Part shown: positions 7,463 to 17,514 of the stretch, in pieces
Layout of the letters: every line of letters starts with the position of its first letter
Numbering within the stretch: position 1 is the stretch's first letter
Origin: an uncultured Bacteroidales bacterium
GTDB taxonomy: Bacteria > Bacteroidota > Bacteroidia > Bacteroidales > Paludibacteraceae
Direction: 5' to 3'
Assembly: GCA_946617165.1 (NCBI GenBank)
Contig: CAMOJP010000006.1
Location: 1 to 45,053 of the forward strand
Length of the DNA stretch: 45,053 nucleotides
The notes under the pieces: model-generated
What the model was told of the DNA's origin: nothing
Seen by the model: only the letters and a program-made list of their open reading frames with translations
The model's database searches: none
Program-made: the position numbers and the translations under genes

Positions 7463-9025
7463 ATGAAAAAATCTGTTTTTATCCTTTTTGCTCTGTCGCT
7501 GACTTTGTTCGGGCAAGCGCAAATGCGTATGGCGGTGATTGCTGACCCGCATGTGTTATCCACTTCGCTCTTCGATGACGGAAGTGCATTCAATGACGCA
7601 AAAAACGGTAGCTCACGAGTTATCGAGTACAGCCAGCAACTCTTTGACAGCGCCGTTAGTATCATAATTAATGAGCAGCCCGAGTTAGTCCTGCTCGTCG
7701 GAGACTTGACGAACGACGGCGAGAAACTGAGCCATAACTATATTGTTGCTAAGTTGGCGCAGTTGAAGAAGTCCGGTATCCAACCTATAGTTATTCCGGG
7801 CAATAATGATATAGCCAATAAGAACGCCTATCTTTATCAGGGTGATAAAAAAGTCCAAACCGAATCTGTCTCTCAAGCTGAATTTGAGTCCCTGTACAGG
7901 GATTTCGGCTTGTCTCAGGCTGTGAGCCGTGAGAAGGACAGCTTGTCGTATATGGTTTATCCCACTGACAAATTAGCTGTTATCTGCCTCAATAGCGCGA
8001 AAAAGAATACGCCTGCTACCCAGTATAACGAAGGCGGTTTATACGAATCAACCATCGCGTGGGCGGAAAGTGCAGCTGCAAAGGCTAAAAGTGAAGGTAG
8101 AATGGTAATCGCCATGATGCATCACCAGATAACCGACCATTTCAATATGGAGAATGAAATGACCCCCAGTTATGTGGCTAATACGACTGACGGCTATCCG
8201 GCTCTTGAGAACTTGCAGAGCCGTTTGCTCGCAGCCGGCGTGGAAGTAGTGCTGACCGGTCATTATCACATGACCAGCATCAAGCACACCATGAATGAAG
8301 GCAAACAACTGTACGATGTCGGCACCGGCTCTCTTTCCTCCTATCCTTCACCTATCCGTTGGCTAACGCTGTCGAATAACGGACAACTGAATATCACCAC
8401 GCAAACGATTGATACCTATCATGAACTTGAACTCAAGCGGAACGAGAATACTGCTATGGGCCTTATCTCGCGTGCGGCTAACACTGCCTATCCGATGATT
8501 GACAAGGTAAAGAATGACGCCAAGATTAATATGATGTTAACTTTTGCACATCTCTCTTTTGACGACTTTAATATGCCTTCTTCTAAAGCTCAGATGCAGT
8601 CCGATATGGCAAGTAAGATGCTGCCGTCAATGACTACGATGATCAACGAACTCTCACGCGGAGACGAGAATACGCGCCAACCGGCGGAAAACCTCAAGGC
8701 TTGCATGGACGGCGTAGACGCTTATGTGAAAGATGTCGTTTGCGGAGGTAATGAGGAATTGGCAGATGTGCTTCAAGTGCTTATTGCAGAATACAGAACA
8801 ATGCTCTATAGCATGTGTCACAGCGTATTCTATAACTATGTCGGCGAGGACGCTACCCAAGTCGTGCCTGATAATGCCAATACCCTCACCATTAATGTGC
8901 CCGTTAACACGGCGCTTGATGCCGTATCCAACAATCCTCTTTCAACAAAGATACTCAATAACGGCACTATCTATATCCTGCGTAATGGACATGTTTATGA
9001 CGTATTAGGAAAGCAACTGGACTAA
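7463..9025 (+). CDS. Secreted calcineurin-like metallophosphoesterase with T9SS-type tail
   Basis: The 520-residue exported protein has a signal peptide (residues 1-19, cleavage after GQA leaving Gln20). The metallophosphoesterase domain shows all five motifs: VIADPHV (Asp28, His30), LVGDLTNDG (Asp81, Asn84), IPGNNDI with the GN[HD] element, MMHHQIT, and TGHYHMTS. Such enzymes hydrolyse phosphomono- or phosphodiesters with two metals; the substrate is unknown. After a helical segment the protein ends in a tail of about 26 residues (KILNNGTIYILRNGHVYD...) shared with other exported proteins here and read as a shortened T9SS sorting signal. Its TAA overlaps the uvrD ATG by one base. Confidence 0.88.
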   Translation: MKKSVFILFALSLTLFGQAQMRMAVIADPHVLSTSLFDDGSAFNDAKNGSSRVIEYSQQLFDSAVSIIINEQPELVLLVGDLTNDGEKLSHNYIVAKLAQLKKSGIQPIVIPGNNDIANKNAYLYQGDKKVQTESVSQAEFESLYRDFGLSQAVSREKDSLSYMVYPTDKLAVICLNSAKKNTPATQYNEGGLYESTIAWAESAAAKAKSEGRMVIAMMHHQITDHFNMENEMTPSYVANTTDGYPALENLQSRLLAAGVEVVLTGHYHMTSIKHTMNEGKQLYDVGTGSLSSYPSPIRWLTLSNNGQLNITTQTIDTYHELELKRNENTAMGLISRAANTAYPMIDKVKNDAKINMMLTFAHLSFDDFNMPSSKAQMQSDMASKMLPSMTTMINELSRGDENTRQPAENLKACMDGVDAYVKDVVCGGNEELADVLQVLIAEYRTMLYSMCHSVFYNYVGEDATQVVPDNANTLTINVPVNTALDAVSNNPLSTKILNNGTIYILRNGHVYDVLGKQLD

Positions 9026-11301
9026 TGGATTTTATTAACGACTTAAACGAATCACAGCGCGAGGCGGTTACTTATTCCGAGGGCCCTCAACTGGTTATAG
9101 CAGGAGCCGGATCCGGCAAAACACGCGTACTCACTTATAAGATTGCCTATCTCTTGGACCAAGGCGTTCCTGCCCATAATATCTTGGCACTCACTTTCAC
9201 TAACAAAGCGGCGCGGGAGATGAAAGAGCGTATCGGCTCATTGGTCGGACCTGAGAATGCGCGCTATCTGTGGATGGGGACCTTTCATGCTATATGTGCC
9301 CGTATCCTGCGCCAAGAGGCAGAGAACTTAGGGTTCTCGCGCCATTTCTCCATCTACGACACTGCTGATTCCAAGTCACTTATCAAGTCTATCTGTAAAG
9401 AGAAGCAGTTGGACGATAAGATATACAAGCCGGCTGTCGTTCTGTCTAAGATTTCTGCTGCTAAAAACAGCCTGATTGACGCCGAGAATTATGCTTTGCG
9501 ACCGGATATCGACAAGCAAAACCGTATTGACCGCTTGTACGAGATGGCAGAGGTTTATAAACTCTACCAACTGCGGCTGCAGGCTGCTAATGCGATGGAT
9601 TTTGACGACCTGCTGATGAATATCTGTGTCCTCTTCCATCGGCAGCCCGAGGTTTTGCATTACTATCAGGATATATTCCGCTATGTCCTTGTTGATGAGT
9701 ATCAAGACACCAACTATGCCCAATATCTCATCGTCAAACAGCTCGCTGAACCTCAGAATAATGTGTGCGTCGTGGGAGATGACGCGCAATCAATATACTC
9801 CTTCCGGGGGGCGGATATACGTAATATACTTACTTTCCAGCAGGGCTATCCTAACGCACGGCTCTTTAAGTTGGAGCGTAATTATCGTTCTACACAAACT
9901 ATAGTTAATGCTGCCAACTCGCTTATTCATCACAATGAGAATCAAATCTTCAAGAATGTCTTCTCGGAAAAGGAAGTGGGGAACAGGCTCAGCGTCTTTG
10001 CATATTCCACGGACCGGGAGGAAGCGAGTGGGGTGGCTTCGCTCATAAAAGAAGAGATTATCCGCGACAAGAAGCTCTCCTACGATGATATAGCAGTACT
10101 TTATCGTACCAATGCGCAGTCGCGTGTCTTGGAGAACGAACTGCGCAAAATCAATATCCCCTACCGTATTTATGGCGGCACATCTTTCTACCAACGCAAG
10201 GAAATCAAAGATGCAATCGGTTATTTCCGCTTGGCTGCCAATACCAAGGATAATGAAGCGCTACTTCGGATTATCAATTATCCGGCGCGTGGAATAGGCG
10301 ATACGACCATGCGCAAAGTGTCTGAATTTGCTGCGGCGAACAATCTGAGCATGCTTGACGTGGTGGCACATCCCTTGGAAGCGGGATTCTCTTCCTCGAC
10401 GGCTAAAAGACTGGCGGACTTCGCTTCAATGATGGACCATTTCATTGATATTATGGAGACCAAAGACGCCTATGAGTTCGCGGAGACTGTAATGCGTCAA
10501 TCCGGAATTATGACGGCAGCTGCTTTGGACCGTACGCCAGAAGGTATTGACCGCAAACAGAACTTGGATGAGTTGCTCTCGGGTATACATGAATTCGTAC
10601 AGCAACGTTTGGAGGAAGGCATCTCCTTTACGCCTATACAGGATTTCCTCGCCGAAGTAAGTCTCCTGACAGACCAGGATGAGAATATACAAGACCACAC
10701 CGCACGGGTCACTTTAATGACTGTTCATGCTGCTAAAGGGTTGGAGTTCGCTTCGGTACATATAGTAGGACTGGAGGAACAGCTCTTCCCCTCACAGTTC
10801 TGCCAGTCGCCGGCGGAGATTGAGGAGGAGAGACGGCTGCTCTATGTGGCTATTACACGGGCTATGAAATACTGCAGTCTCAGCTTCGCACGCTCGCGCT
10901 TTACGAACGGATCACTTAACTTCACTTCGCAGTCACGCTTCCTCCGCGACATCGATCGACAATATCTCCAAATCGCTAACCCGTCATCAGGAAGCGCTCG
11001 AACCGTAGCTCAGAGTTTTTATAGTACTTCAAGGATTTCTACTACTCCCGGAATCCCTGCTTCTCCTGGTTCTCCTAATTCTCCTACTGTCCCTGCTTCT
11101 CCTGTGTCTTCCTCCTCTCAAGCACCTGTTGCTTCTGACTGGCATGCGGGAGACCGCATCGCACACCGGGTGTTCGGGAAAGGACAAGTACTGCGCGTTT
11201 ATAGAGACGAAAGTACGGGAAACGATAAGATTGATATCCTCTTCGACGAAAAAGGTCAGAAGACATTGCTCCTGACCTATGCCAAACTTGAACGAATCTG
11301 A
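9025..11301 (+). CDS. uvrD: UvrD/PcrA-type superfamily 1A DNA helicase
   Basis: A 3'-5' ATP-dependent DNA helicase of repair and replication restart; 758 residues, typical for PcrA/UvrD. Motif Q region LNESQREAV, Walker A GAGSGKT (27-33), motif Ia ALTFTNKAAREMKER, motif II VDEYQDTN, motif III VVGDDAQSIYSFRGA, motif IV LERNYRST, motif V VTLMTVHAAKGLEF and motif VI YVAITRA are all visible. Near residues 670-705 lies a low-complexity Pro/Ser/Thr linker (repeats of the type P-A-S-P-G-S-P), after which a Tudor-like C-terminal domain begins (AGDRIAHRVFGKGQV). It follows the metallophosphoesterase in a TAATG overlap and its stop abuts the stop of the next, convergent gene. Confidence 0.95.
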   Translation: MDFINDLNESQREAVTYSEGPQLVIAGAGSGKTRVLTYKIAYLLDQGVPAHNILALTFTNKAAREMKERIGSLVGPENARYLWMGTFHAICARILRQEAENLGFSRHFSIYDTADSKSLIKSICKEKQLDDKIYKPAVVLSKISAAKNSLIDAENYALRPDIDKQNRIDRLYEMAEVYKLYQLRLQAANAMDFDDLLMNICVLFHRQPEVLHYYQDIFRYVLVDEYQDTNYAQYLIVKQLAEPQNNVCVVGDDAQSIYSFRGADIRNILTFQQGYPNARLFKLERNYRSTQTIVNAANSLIHHNENQIFKNVFSEKEVGNRLSVFAYSTDREEASGVASLIKEEIIRDKKLSYDDIAVLYRTNAQSRVLENELRKINIPYRIYGGTSFYQRKEIKDAIGYFRLAANTKDNEALLRIINYPARGIGDTTMRKVSEFAAANNLSMLDVVAHPLEAGFSSSTAKRLADFASMMDHFIDIMETKDAYEFAETVMRQSGIMTAAALDRTPEGIDRKQNLDELLSGIHEFVQQRLEEGISFTPIQDFLAEVSLLTDQDENIQDHTARVTLMTVHAAKGLEFASVHIVGLEEQLFPSQFCQSPAEIEEERRLLYVAITRAMKYCSLSFARSRFTNGSLNFTSQSRFLRDIDRQYLQIANPSSGSARTVAQSFYSTSRISTTPGIPASPGSPNSPTVPASPVSSSSQAPVASDWHAGDRIAHRVFGKGQVLRVYRDESTGNDKIDILFDEKGQKTLLLTYAKLERI

Positions 11302-12534
11302 TTAGTGGAAGAAGATATAGCCTAAGGCGATAGCGGCTACAATGCCGAAGAAATCGGCTATCAGACCGCATACTACCGCGTAGCGAGTGTCTTTAATCTT
11401 CACACTTCCGAAATATACCGCAAGGATGTAGAACGTCGTATCTGTTGAACCTTGTACGATGCTCACTAATCGTCCTACAAACGAATCGGCACCATATTGC
11501 ATCATCGCATCTACCATCAACCCGCGGGCGCCGCTACCGCTCAACGGACGCATCAGTGCCGTCGGTAACGCCGGAACAAAATCCGTATTCAGACCGCATA
11601 ACGCAAATAACCACGCCATTCCGCGAACAAGCAAATCCATAGCACCGCTTGCGCGGAACATACCCACTGCCACTAATATTGCTATCAGGTAAGGAATAAT
11701 ACCTACTGCCGTCTTGAAACCGTCTTTTGCACCTTCTATAAATGCATCGTACACATTTATCTTGCGAACCATTCCTGCTACAACAAACCATACTATCACT
11801 GCTAACAGAAGTACGGCTGCTATAATGCCCGACCATTTACTTACCGTCTCTTGAGGAAGACTGAGCGCACCCCAGATAATCAGCCCGACAAAGACGGTAA
11901 TACCGCCTAACGTCCCTAATACAACCTTGTCTAACAGGTTGATCTTCTGCGCGATAGCAACAGAAATCAGTCCTGCCATCGCCGCAAAATACGTCGCTAA
12001 CAGTATCGGCAGAAATACATCCGCAGGATTGGCTGCGCCTAACTGCGCACGATACGTCATGATAGACACAGGAACAAGAGTCAGACCGCTGGTCACCAAT
12101 ACCAAGAACATAATCATCGAGTTCGACGCTTTCGTCTTGTCGCTATTCGACTCCTGCAATTCTTTCATCGCCTGCAAACCTAATGGAGTGGCGGCATTAT
12201 CAATGCCCAACATCGTTGCCGAGATATTCATCAGCATCGAACCGAACGCAGGATGACCTTTCGGCAACTCGGGGAAAATGCGGGTGAAGAAAGGACTCAC
12301 TACACGGGAGAATTGATTGATAACACCTGCTTGCTCGCCTATCTTCATGATACCCATCCACAACGATAAAACACCTGTTAGACCCAAACTAATCTCAAAT
12401 CCGGACTTCGCACTACTGAAAGTGGAATTCAATATCTCCGAGAAGATATCCGTTTGACCAAACGCAAAGAACTGAACGATGCCGACTATTACGGCAATCA
12501 GAATCAAACCAATCCAAATATAATTTAATATCAT
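11302..12534 (-). CDS. SpmA/SpmB-like fused nucleoside-recognition (Gate) membrane protein
   Basis: The 410-residue polytopic inner-membrane protein contains two halves related to spore maturation proteins A and B. The first has SAKSGFEISLGLTGVLSLWMG, then FPELPKGHPAFGSMLMNISA and NAATPLGLQAMKEL; the second has GAKDGFKTAVGIIPYLIAILV and later GSTDTTFYILAVYFG. Each half matches the Gate/nucleoside-recognition family (PF07670). In Bacteroidota the fused form is widespread and unrelated to sporulation; the transported or sensed molecule is not established. The start at 12534 is chosen because the promoter at 12571-12602 would begin transcription near 12564, downstream of the longest possible start at 12612. 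Confidence 0.85.
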   Translation of the reverse strand: MILNYIWIGLILIAVIVGIVQFFAFGQTDIFSEILNSTFSSAKSGFEISLGLTGVLSLWMGIMKIGEQAGVINQFSRVVSPFFTRIFPELPKGHPAFGSMLMNISATMLGIDNAATPLGLQAMKELQESNSDKTKASNSMIMFLVLVTSGLTLVPVSIMTYRAQLGAANPADVFLPILLATYFAAMAGLISVAIAQKINLLDKVVLGTLGGITVFVGLIIWGALSLPQETVSKWSGIIAAVLLLAVIVWFVVAGMVRKINVYDAFIEGAKDGFKTAVGIIPYLIAILVAVGMFRASGAMDLLVRGMAWLFALCGLNTDFVPALPTALMRPLSGSGARGLMVDAMMQYGADSFVGRLVSIVQGSTDTTFYILAVYFGSVKIKDTRYAVVCGLIADFFGIVAAIALGYIFFH

Positions 12535-12570
12535 AATACCAATACTTTCAACTATTAGCTTTCTACGCAG

Positions 12571-12602
12571 CAAAAGTATAACATTTTTATTATATACGCA
12601 AA
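12571..12602 (-). promoter_or_regulatory. Bacteroidota promoter for the SpmAB-like gene
   Basis: Minus-strand TTTG (12602-12599) and TACTTTTG (12578-12571), 20-bp spacer, predicted start near 12564. It is divergent from the promoter at 12660-12691. Confidence 0.78.
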
Positions 12603-12659
12603 AAATATGCACTTTTTTTGTGTGACAAATAATAAAAATTGCAAATTATATATAAAAAA

Positions 12660-12691
12660 TTTGCATATGTTAAATTTTTCTTGTACCTTTG
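12660..12691 (+). promoter_or_regulatory. Bacteroidota promoter for the two large exported proteins
   Basis: TTTG (12660-12663) and TACCTTTG (12684-12691) with a 20-bp spacer. It probably drives both 12858-15629 and 15666-17405, because no promoter is visible in the 36 bases between them. Confidence 0.8.
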
Positions 12692-12697
12692 TCGCCG

Positions 12698-12857
12698 AAA
12701 ACTAAATTTTTAATGAGGCACGAAGCCATTAATTCGTAATCAGATAAGAAGCGAAGAAGAACTCGCTCTCCGTACTCCACTTTGTTACCTCGCTCATCGG
12801 CAGAATATGGAATCTCTTTGTAAAAAAGTATTGATTAACCAATAAAATCAAAACGAT
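12698..12857 (+). promoter_or_regulatory. Long 5' leader (about 160 nt) with a nine-codon ORF
   Basis: This is the untranslated region between the predicted transcription start and the ATG at 12858. It holds a nine-codon ATG-to-TAA ORF (12713-12739) and AG-rich and pyrimidine-rich stretches, with no strong hairpin I can identify. Most other leaders in the window are 7-100 nt, so this may be a site of post-transcriptional control, but nothing matches a known riboswitch. Confidence 0.35.
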
Positions 12858-15629
12858 ATGAAAAAAGTCCTTACTCTCTTATTTGCATTCATGGCTTGTT
12901 CATGGAGTCTGCTTCCTGCAGCTAATGTCAAAGTTCGTACACTTATTCCTACGGACTCCGAGTTCTCAACAACAGGCACCATCGTTTTTTCGTGGAAGAA
13001 TATTTCTGGTGGCGCCTGGACAGATGTCGTGCTGACCCGCGAAGGCACATCCCGCTGGTGGGGAGCAACGGTTGTTATCCCCGACGAAACGAATTTTACC
13101 TATTCCATCAAAACGGAAACTTCCGCCACCACGAAAGATGTTACCCAAATCGGAGGATGGTCTCCTACTTCGTATATCGCTAAGGACAAACCGGAACTGA
13201 ACCTCGAAGTGCAGGCGCTTTATGAGGAGATGCCTAACGAAAGAACATTTATGGCGGGAGAAGTTTCTGCAACTGCCGAGGATCATGACTATCGCATTTC
13301 CAACTTGCAGGTTCAGGATATCGGAAACGGCGTGACCATCACGTGGGATGCGAATAATCTGGCACCTTATTATTTTATCAGCCTTATGGACAATGCCAAC
13401 ACATGGGGTTTCGATAAATTTGTAACCGTTACCGAAGGAAAATTTACCTATTACTATGACGGAACGGATGATATCCATTTAGGAACACTAATCTTCTTCC
13501 CTTGCTCTTATGACGGAACAAATTATCTGCCTTATGTAAAGATGTACCAAGAAGCGCTGGACATTAACTTCAAGAGTCCGCAGAAAATCATCGAGGAATC
13601 CTTTACTGCCGTGCAGAAAGATAAAACCATCGAAATTTCGTGGAATCATTATCCTGCCGAAGTGGATTATTATATCAGTGTAACGTACGACAACTGGATG
13701 AAAGAGTTATACGTTATGCCGAAATACACGCCGGCAAAGGATGGCAAATACACCTTTACATTTGACGAATTACCTGGCAATGGGGATTATTTTGTCACAT
13801 TCTATGCCGAAAACGAAAATGGCAGTTTATTAGCTGAAATAATAAAAACGCTGAACATTTCCGCTTTCCCTGCTTTGGGAGACGTCGAACTGCGCGCGCT
13901 CATTCCTGACGATAACGACATGGATATTACCTACGGCGTATGGTTCGAATGGATGGACCTTGAGACAAAAACAGCAGCTATGGTTAAGGCCGATATGGAC
14001 GCAGATGGAGTCTGGTTCTCCAAGAAGATTACTACCGACAAGTCCGCTATCCAATTCCGTGTGTGCAACACATCCGATGCTTCGGGAAGTAACTCACAAC
14101 TCTCTCCAATCATCAATACTGCCCAAGCTTGCTTTGAGTTGCAATATCAACAATCGCATGCATGGGAACTATATGAAGCTCAATGCGATGCACCGAATCA
14201 CGACTACCGCATCACTAATATCCAAGCGGCGGTTTCAAATCCCGTTTCTGTGATTACTTTCACTATTACTTCTAAGGACTATGCGCCTGCTTATAAGTTC
14301 GAAGCACGCCCAAGCGGAACGGGAAATTATCAATCCCTCGCTATTCTGCCCTACAAGGAAAGCAATACCTTCACTTGCCCGATACCGTTTACTGCTGCAG
14401 ACGATTATGAGTTCCGTATAACACCTCTTAATAATGTCTCTTTGGAGCAAGTCGCAGAGGAAAAAATATTGACGGTTACTCTTGTATCCGGTAATATGAA
14501 CATGCCGACTAATTTAGCTGCCACTGTCGGAACGGACAAGCAAACAGTTACTTTCACTTGGAAACAACCATCCCCATCGCAGGTGGATCACTACACGCTC
14601 GAAATAAGTGATTCGGGAGCCGCATTCGAGTTTGAGAATATCTTCGACACGAACTATTCCGTTAAGTTCTACGGCACTCGAACTCACCGCGTATCCTGGG
14701 TAGTCAATGCCTATAGCGCAGATGGTGTGCTTCTGGCTAAAGCTTCTCACGGCGATGAACTTGATATTGTCTCGGAGGATTATAAGCCTAACAATCTGAA
14801 TGCGGATGTCAATGGAAATAAAGCTACCATGACGTGGGAAACGCTCCCCGATGTCCAGACGTGTGTGTTGTACATGTTTGATATGTACACCGGTGAAGAA
14901 TGGACTCGTTATGTACAAGGAGCTGACGGCAAATTCAGCGCAACCTATCTCCTTGAAGAAGATAAATCACTCCTTGTCCAATGGTCGGTGATGGCTGTAT
15001 CGCCCGAAGGCGTCCCAATGTCTAATACCGTGGACGGACAAATGTTCACTCTGACAGGAAAAACACCTGAACCCAGAGTGCCACAAACCAAAGAAATGAC
15101 GCCTACAATCGGTTACTTACATTGGGACGAAAATCATAGCACTTGGAGCGCAACCGTCTATGAATACGATGCTACAGAAAACCCATTGTTCGTCTTCAGT
15201 CTGTCTGTCCCTGGAACGAAAACTACGATTCCTCAGCAGATTACACTCACCAATAATACGAACGATGATAATGTGTTCTCGGAGATTCCTTCCGGTGGCG
15301 AAGACCCCGAATTTGGTGATGTGATTAAAAATGCCAACCTAACTGTCGCTTACAACGGAGGACTGAAGACCAAGGACGACGGAGCCGGCGGAATAACTAT
15401 CTATGTCCTCGCTAAAGTCAGTGGTGAGATGAATAGTGACTTCGGAGATAAACTGATTGTCAACCAATCGGCTAACTTTGTCGAATTCTATGTAACAGGT
15501 ATCGAACCGCCTACGAACATTGACTCTGTCAAATCACAATCGACAAATGTCAAATTCATCCAAAACGGACAACTACTTATCCAACACGGAAATAAACTCT
15601 TCAATGCACAAGGTGCAAGAGTCAAATAA
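12858..15629 (+). CDS. Large secreted multi-beta-sandwich protein with T9SS-type tail
   Basis: 923 residues with an N-terminal signal peptide (about 1-22). A module beginning VxxRxLIPxDxxxxxTxGxxFxW occurs twice with identical internal spacing (residues 24-46 and 343-365), each ending in [ND]HDYRI[ST]N[LI]Q (142-151, 447-456). Between and after them lie fibronectin-III-like or Ig-like segments, such as AVQKDKTIEISWNHYPAEVD and TDKQTVTFTWKQPSPSQVDH. The C-terminus is a tail of about 25 residues (FIQNGQLLIQHGNKLFNAQG...) like that of the three other putative T9SS cargo proteins here. I do not recognise a catalytic domain; an adhesive or glycan-binding surface protein is a reasonable inference. 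Transcription probably continues into the BspA-like gene. Confidence 0.8.
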   Translation: MKKVLTLLFAFMACSWSLLPAANVKVRTLIPTDSEFSTTGTIVFSWKNISGGAWTDVVLTREGTSRWWGATVVIPDETNFTYSIKTETSATTKDVTQIGGWSPTSYIAKDKPELNLEVQALYEEMPNERTFMAGEVSATAEDHDYRISNLQVQDIGNGVTITWDANNLAPYYFISLMDNANTWGFDKFVTVTEGKFTYYYDGTDDIHLGTLIFFPCSYDGTNYLPYVKMYQEALDINFKSPQKIIEESFTAVQKDKTIEISWNHYPAEVDYYISVTYDNWMKELYVMPKYTPAKDGKYTFTFDELPGNGDYFVTFYAENENGSLLAEIIKTLNISAFPALGDVELRALIPDDNDMDITYGVWFEWMDLETKTAAMVKADMDADGVWFSKKITTDKSAIQFRVCNTSDASGSNSQLSPIINTAQACFELQYQQSHAWELYEAQCDAPNHDYRITNIQAAVSNPVSVITFTITSKDYAPAYKFEARPSGTGNYQSLAILPYKESNTFTCPIPFTAADDYEFRITPLNNVSLEQVAEEKILTVTLVSGNMNMPTNLAATVGTDKQTVTFTWKQPSPSQVDHYTLEISDSGAAFEFENIFDTNYSVKFYGTRTHRVSWVVNAYSADGVLLAKASHGDELDIVSEDYKPNNLNADVNGNKATMTWETLPDVQTCVLYMFDMYTGEEWTRYVQGADGKFSATYLLEEDKSLLVQWSVMAVSPEGVPMSNTVDGQMFTLTGKTPEPRVPQTKEMTPTIGYLHWDENHSTWSATVYEYDATENPLFVFSLSVPGTKTTIPQQITLTNNTNDDNVFSEIPSGGEDPEFGDVIKNANLTVAYNGGLKTKDDGAGGITIYVLAKVSGEMNSDFGDKLIVNQSANFVEFYVTGIEPPTNIDSVKSQSTNVKFIQNGQLLIQHGNKLFNAQGARVK

Positions 15630-15665
15630 ATAAATAATTAATACAAACTTAAAATTCAAATCGTT

Positions 15666-17405
15666 ATGAAAAGAAAATTTCTAACTCTTTTCCTCTCGCT
15701 TGCAGCAAGCGTAGGAACAATCTTTGCCGAAACTGGCACCTGTGGTCCAAATGCAACATGGGAATGGACAGAAGATGGTGTGTTAGCCATTGAAGGATCA
15801 GGAGAAATGTATGATTATACTTCTTCTCCTTGGGCTACTTACGAGATAACAGACGTATACATTGGAAATAATATTACTAAAATTGGTAAATGTGCTTTCA
15901 GATACCTTACGAAACTTCAATTTGTGGAGATAGGTTCTGGAGTAACCTCCATTGGTGCTGCTGCATTTGAAGAGTGTTCAGGTTTAAAAACTATCTTTTG
16001 CAGAGCTATTAATCCGCCTACATGTGGGGCTTCTACCGTTTTTGATGGCATTAATTTATCTAAAGTGAATGTGAACGTTCCTGTCGGTTCGAAAACTTCT
16101 TACAAACAAGCAACTGTTTGGGAAGATTTCGAGAATATGTATTCATTTGGTGACGGCCAATGTGGTAAAACGGCATCTTGGGCAGTTCGATATGGCAAAC
16201 TAAGCATTAATGGATCGGGAGTAATTTACGATTATACTTCAGCTGCTCCATGGTCTAATTGCAAAGACGAGTTAACAACATTAGTCATTACTGATAAACT
16301 TACTGAGATTGGTAATAGTGATTTTAGATACCTTAATCGACTGACGAACGTATCTTTAGGCGAAGGTATTACCAAAATAGGTGCTGCTGCATTTGAAGAG
16401 TGTTCCAGTTTGGATACCCTTACTTGCAAAGCTGTCACTCCGCCGACTTGGGCTGCTTCTACCGTTTTTGACGGCATTAACTTGTCTAAAGTGACGTTAT
16501 TTGTTCCGAAAGGCTGTGTAGCAGCATACAAAGCCGCTGACGGATGGAAAAACTTTACGGACATTCAACCCATTGGAGGTTCACAAGGAAAGAAAATCTA
16601 TGCTACAGTAGATGATGCCGGAACAACGCTAACCATTGATTACACGGATGACCCATCTGAAAAAGCGGTCGATTTCTGGCCATCCGAATTGTTCCCTAAT
16701 GTTACAACTATGGAACTCAAACCTTCTATGAAGGATGCTCGGCCTACTAAATTGGACTCTTGGTTCGATAATTACACCAAACTCACCACTATCAAACATC
16801 TCGAATACCTCAATACTTCCGAAGTAACGGATATGAGCTATCAGTTCCAAAACTGCTGGGCATTGAAAGAACTTAATCTTAGCACATTCGATACCAAGAA
16901 TGTTACGAACATGGAAGTCATGTTCTATGGATGTGAAGCTTTAGAGAGCCTTAATCTCACAGGATGGAACACCGAGAATGTAACGACTATGAAGTCTATG
17001 TTCGGACATTGCGAAAAACTGAAAGAACTCGATCTCACAAGCTTCAATGTTGAAAAAACAGGAAATGTAGAGTACATGTTCCAAGAGTGCAAAGAACTGA
17101 CTACTATTTATTGTAATGACGACTGGTCAGTTCCGAACAGACCTTTGCTTTCCGATGGTATGTTCACCAACTGCGAGAAAATAAAAGGTGGAAACGGCAC
17201 TCTGTTGGATAAAAACAATGTGAATATTAAGTACGCACGTCCTGACAAAAAAGGTCAACCCGGATACTTCACAGCTAAAGCTACCGGCATTGACAATGTT
17301 TCTGCTGCTAAACGCAACGAAGCAACCAAATTCATCCAAAACGGCCAACTCTTCATCCTCCGCGATGGCAAAACCTACAACGCTGAAGGTAAAGAAGTGA
17401 AATAA
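15666..17405 (+). CDS. BspA-like leucine-rich-repeat surface protein with T9SS-type tail
   Basis: 579 residues: signal peptide (1-21, Glu22 as likely first mature residue), then two tandem modules of about 142 residues (roughly 22-163 and 164-305). Each has a G-x-x-A-x-W strand, DYTS...PW, and BspA-type repeats such as ITKIGKCAFRYLTKLQFVEI. A DUF285-type region (about 370-500) follows with repeats like NTENVTTMKSMFGHCEKLKELDL. The tail FIQNGQLFILRDGKTYNAEG is the sorting-signal-like motif. Nearly identical DNA in the two modules (26 bases identical at 15954-15979 and 16380-16405) points to a fairly recent duplication. BspA proteins of Bacteroidota mediate adhesion to host or bacterial surfaces; that role is inferred here. 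Confidence 0.88.
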   Translation: MKRKFLTLFLSLAASVGTIFAETGTCGPNATWEWTEDGVLAIEGSGEMYDYTSSPWATYEITDVYIGNNITKIGKCAFRYLTKLQFVEIGSGVTSIGAAAFEECSGLKTIFCRAINPPTCGASTVFDGINLSKVNVNVPVGSKTSYKQATVWEDFENMYSFGDGQCGKTASWAVRYGKLSINGSGVIYDYTSAAPWSNCKDELTTLVITDKLTEIGNSDFRYLNRLTNVSLGEGITKIGAAAFEECSSLDTLTCKAVTPPTWAASTVFDGINLSKVTLFVPKGCVAAYKAADGWKNFTDIQPIGGSQGKKIYATVDDAGTTLTIDYTDDPSEKAVDFWPSELFPNVTTMELKPSMKDARPTKLDSWFDNYTKLTTIKHLEYLNTSEVTDMSYQFQNCWALKELNLSTFDTKNVTNMEVMFYGCEALESLNLTGWNTENVTTMKSMFGHCEKLKELDLTSFNVEKTGNVEYMFQECKELTTIYCNDDWSVPNRPLLSDGMFTNCEKIKGGNGTLLDKNNVNIKYARPDKKGQPGYFTAKATGIDNVSAAKRNEATKFIQNGQLFILRDGKTYNAEGKEVK

Positions 17406-17417
17406 ATAACCTTTCGT

Positions 17418-17505
17418 GATTCCGAATCCCGTAATCCCGAATTCCGAATCTCGTTATTCCGAATCCCGTTATTCCTAATTACGTTATTCCGTAATCTCGA
17501 AATCC
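17418..17505. repeat. Imperfect ~15-bp tandem repeat
   Basis: About six degenerate copies of a unit close to TTATTCCGAATCCCG, with variants such as TTATTCCTAATTACG. It begins 13 bases after the BspA-like stop codon. Confidence 0.65.
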
Positions 17506-17514
17506 TAAATCATT

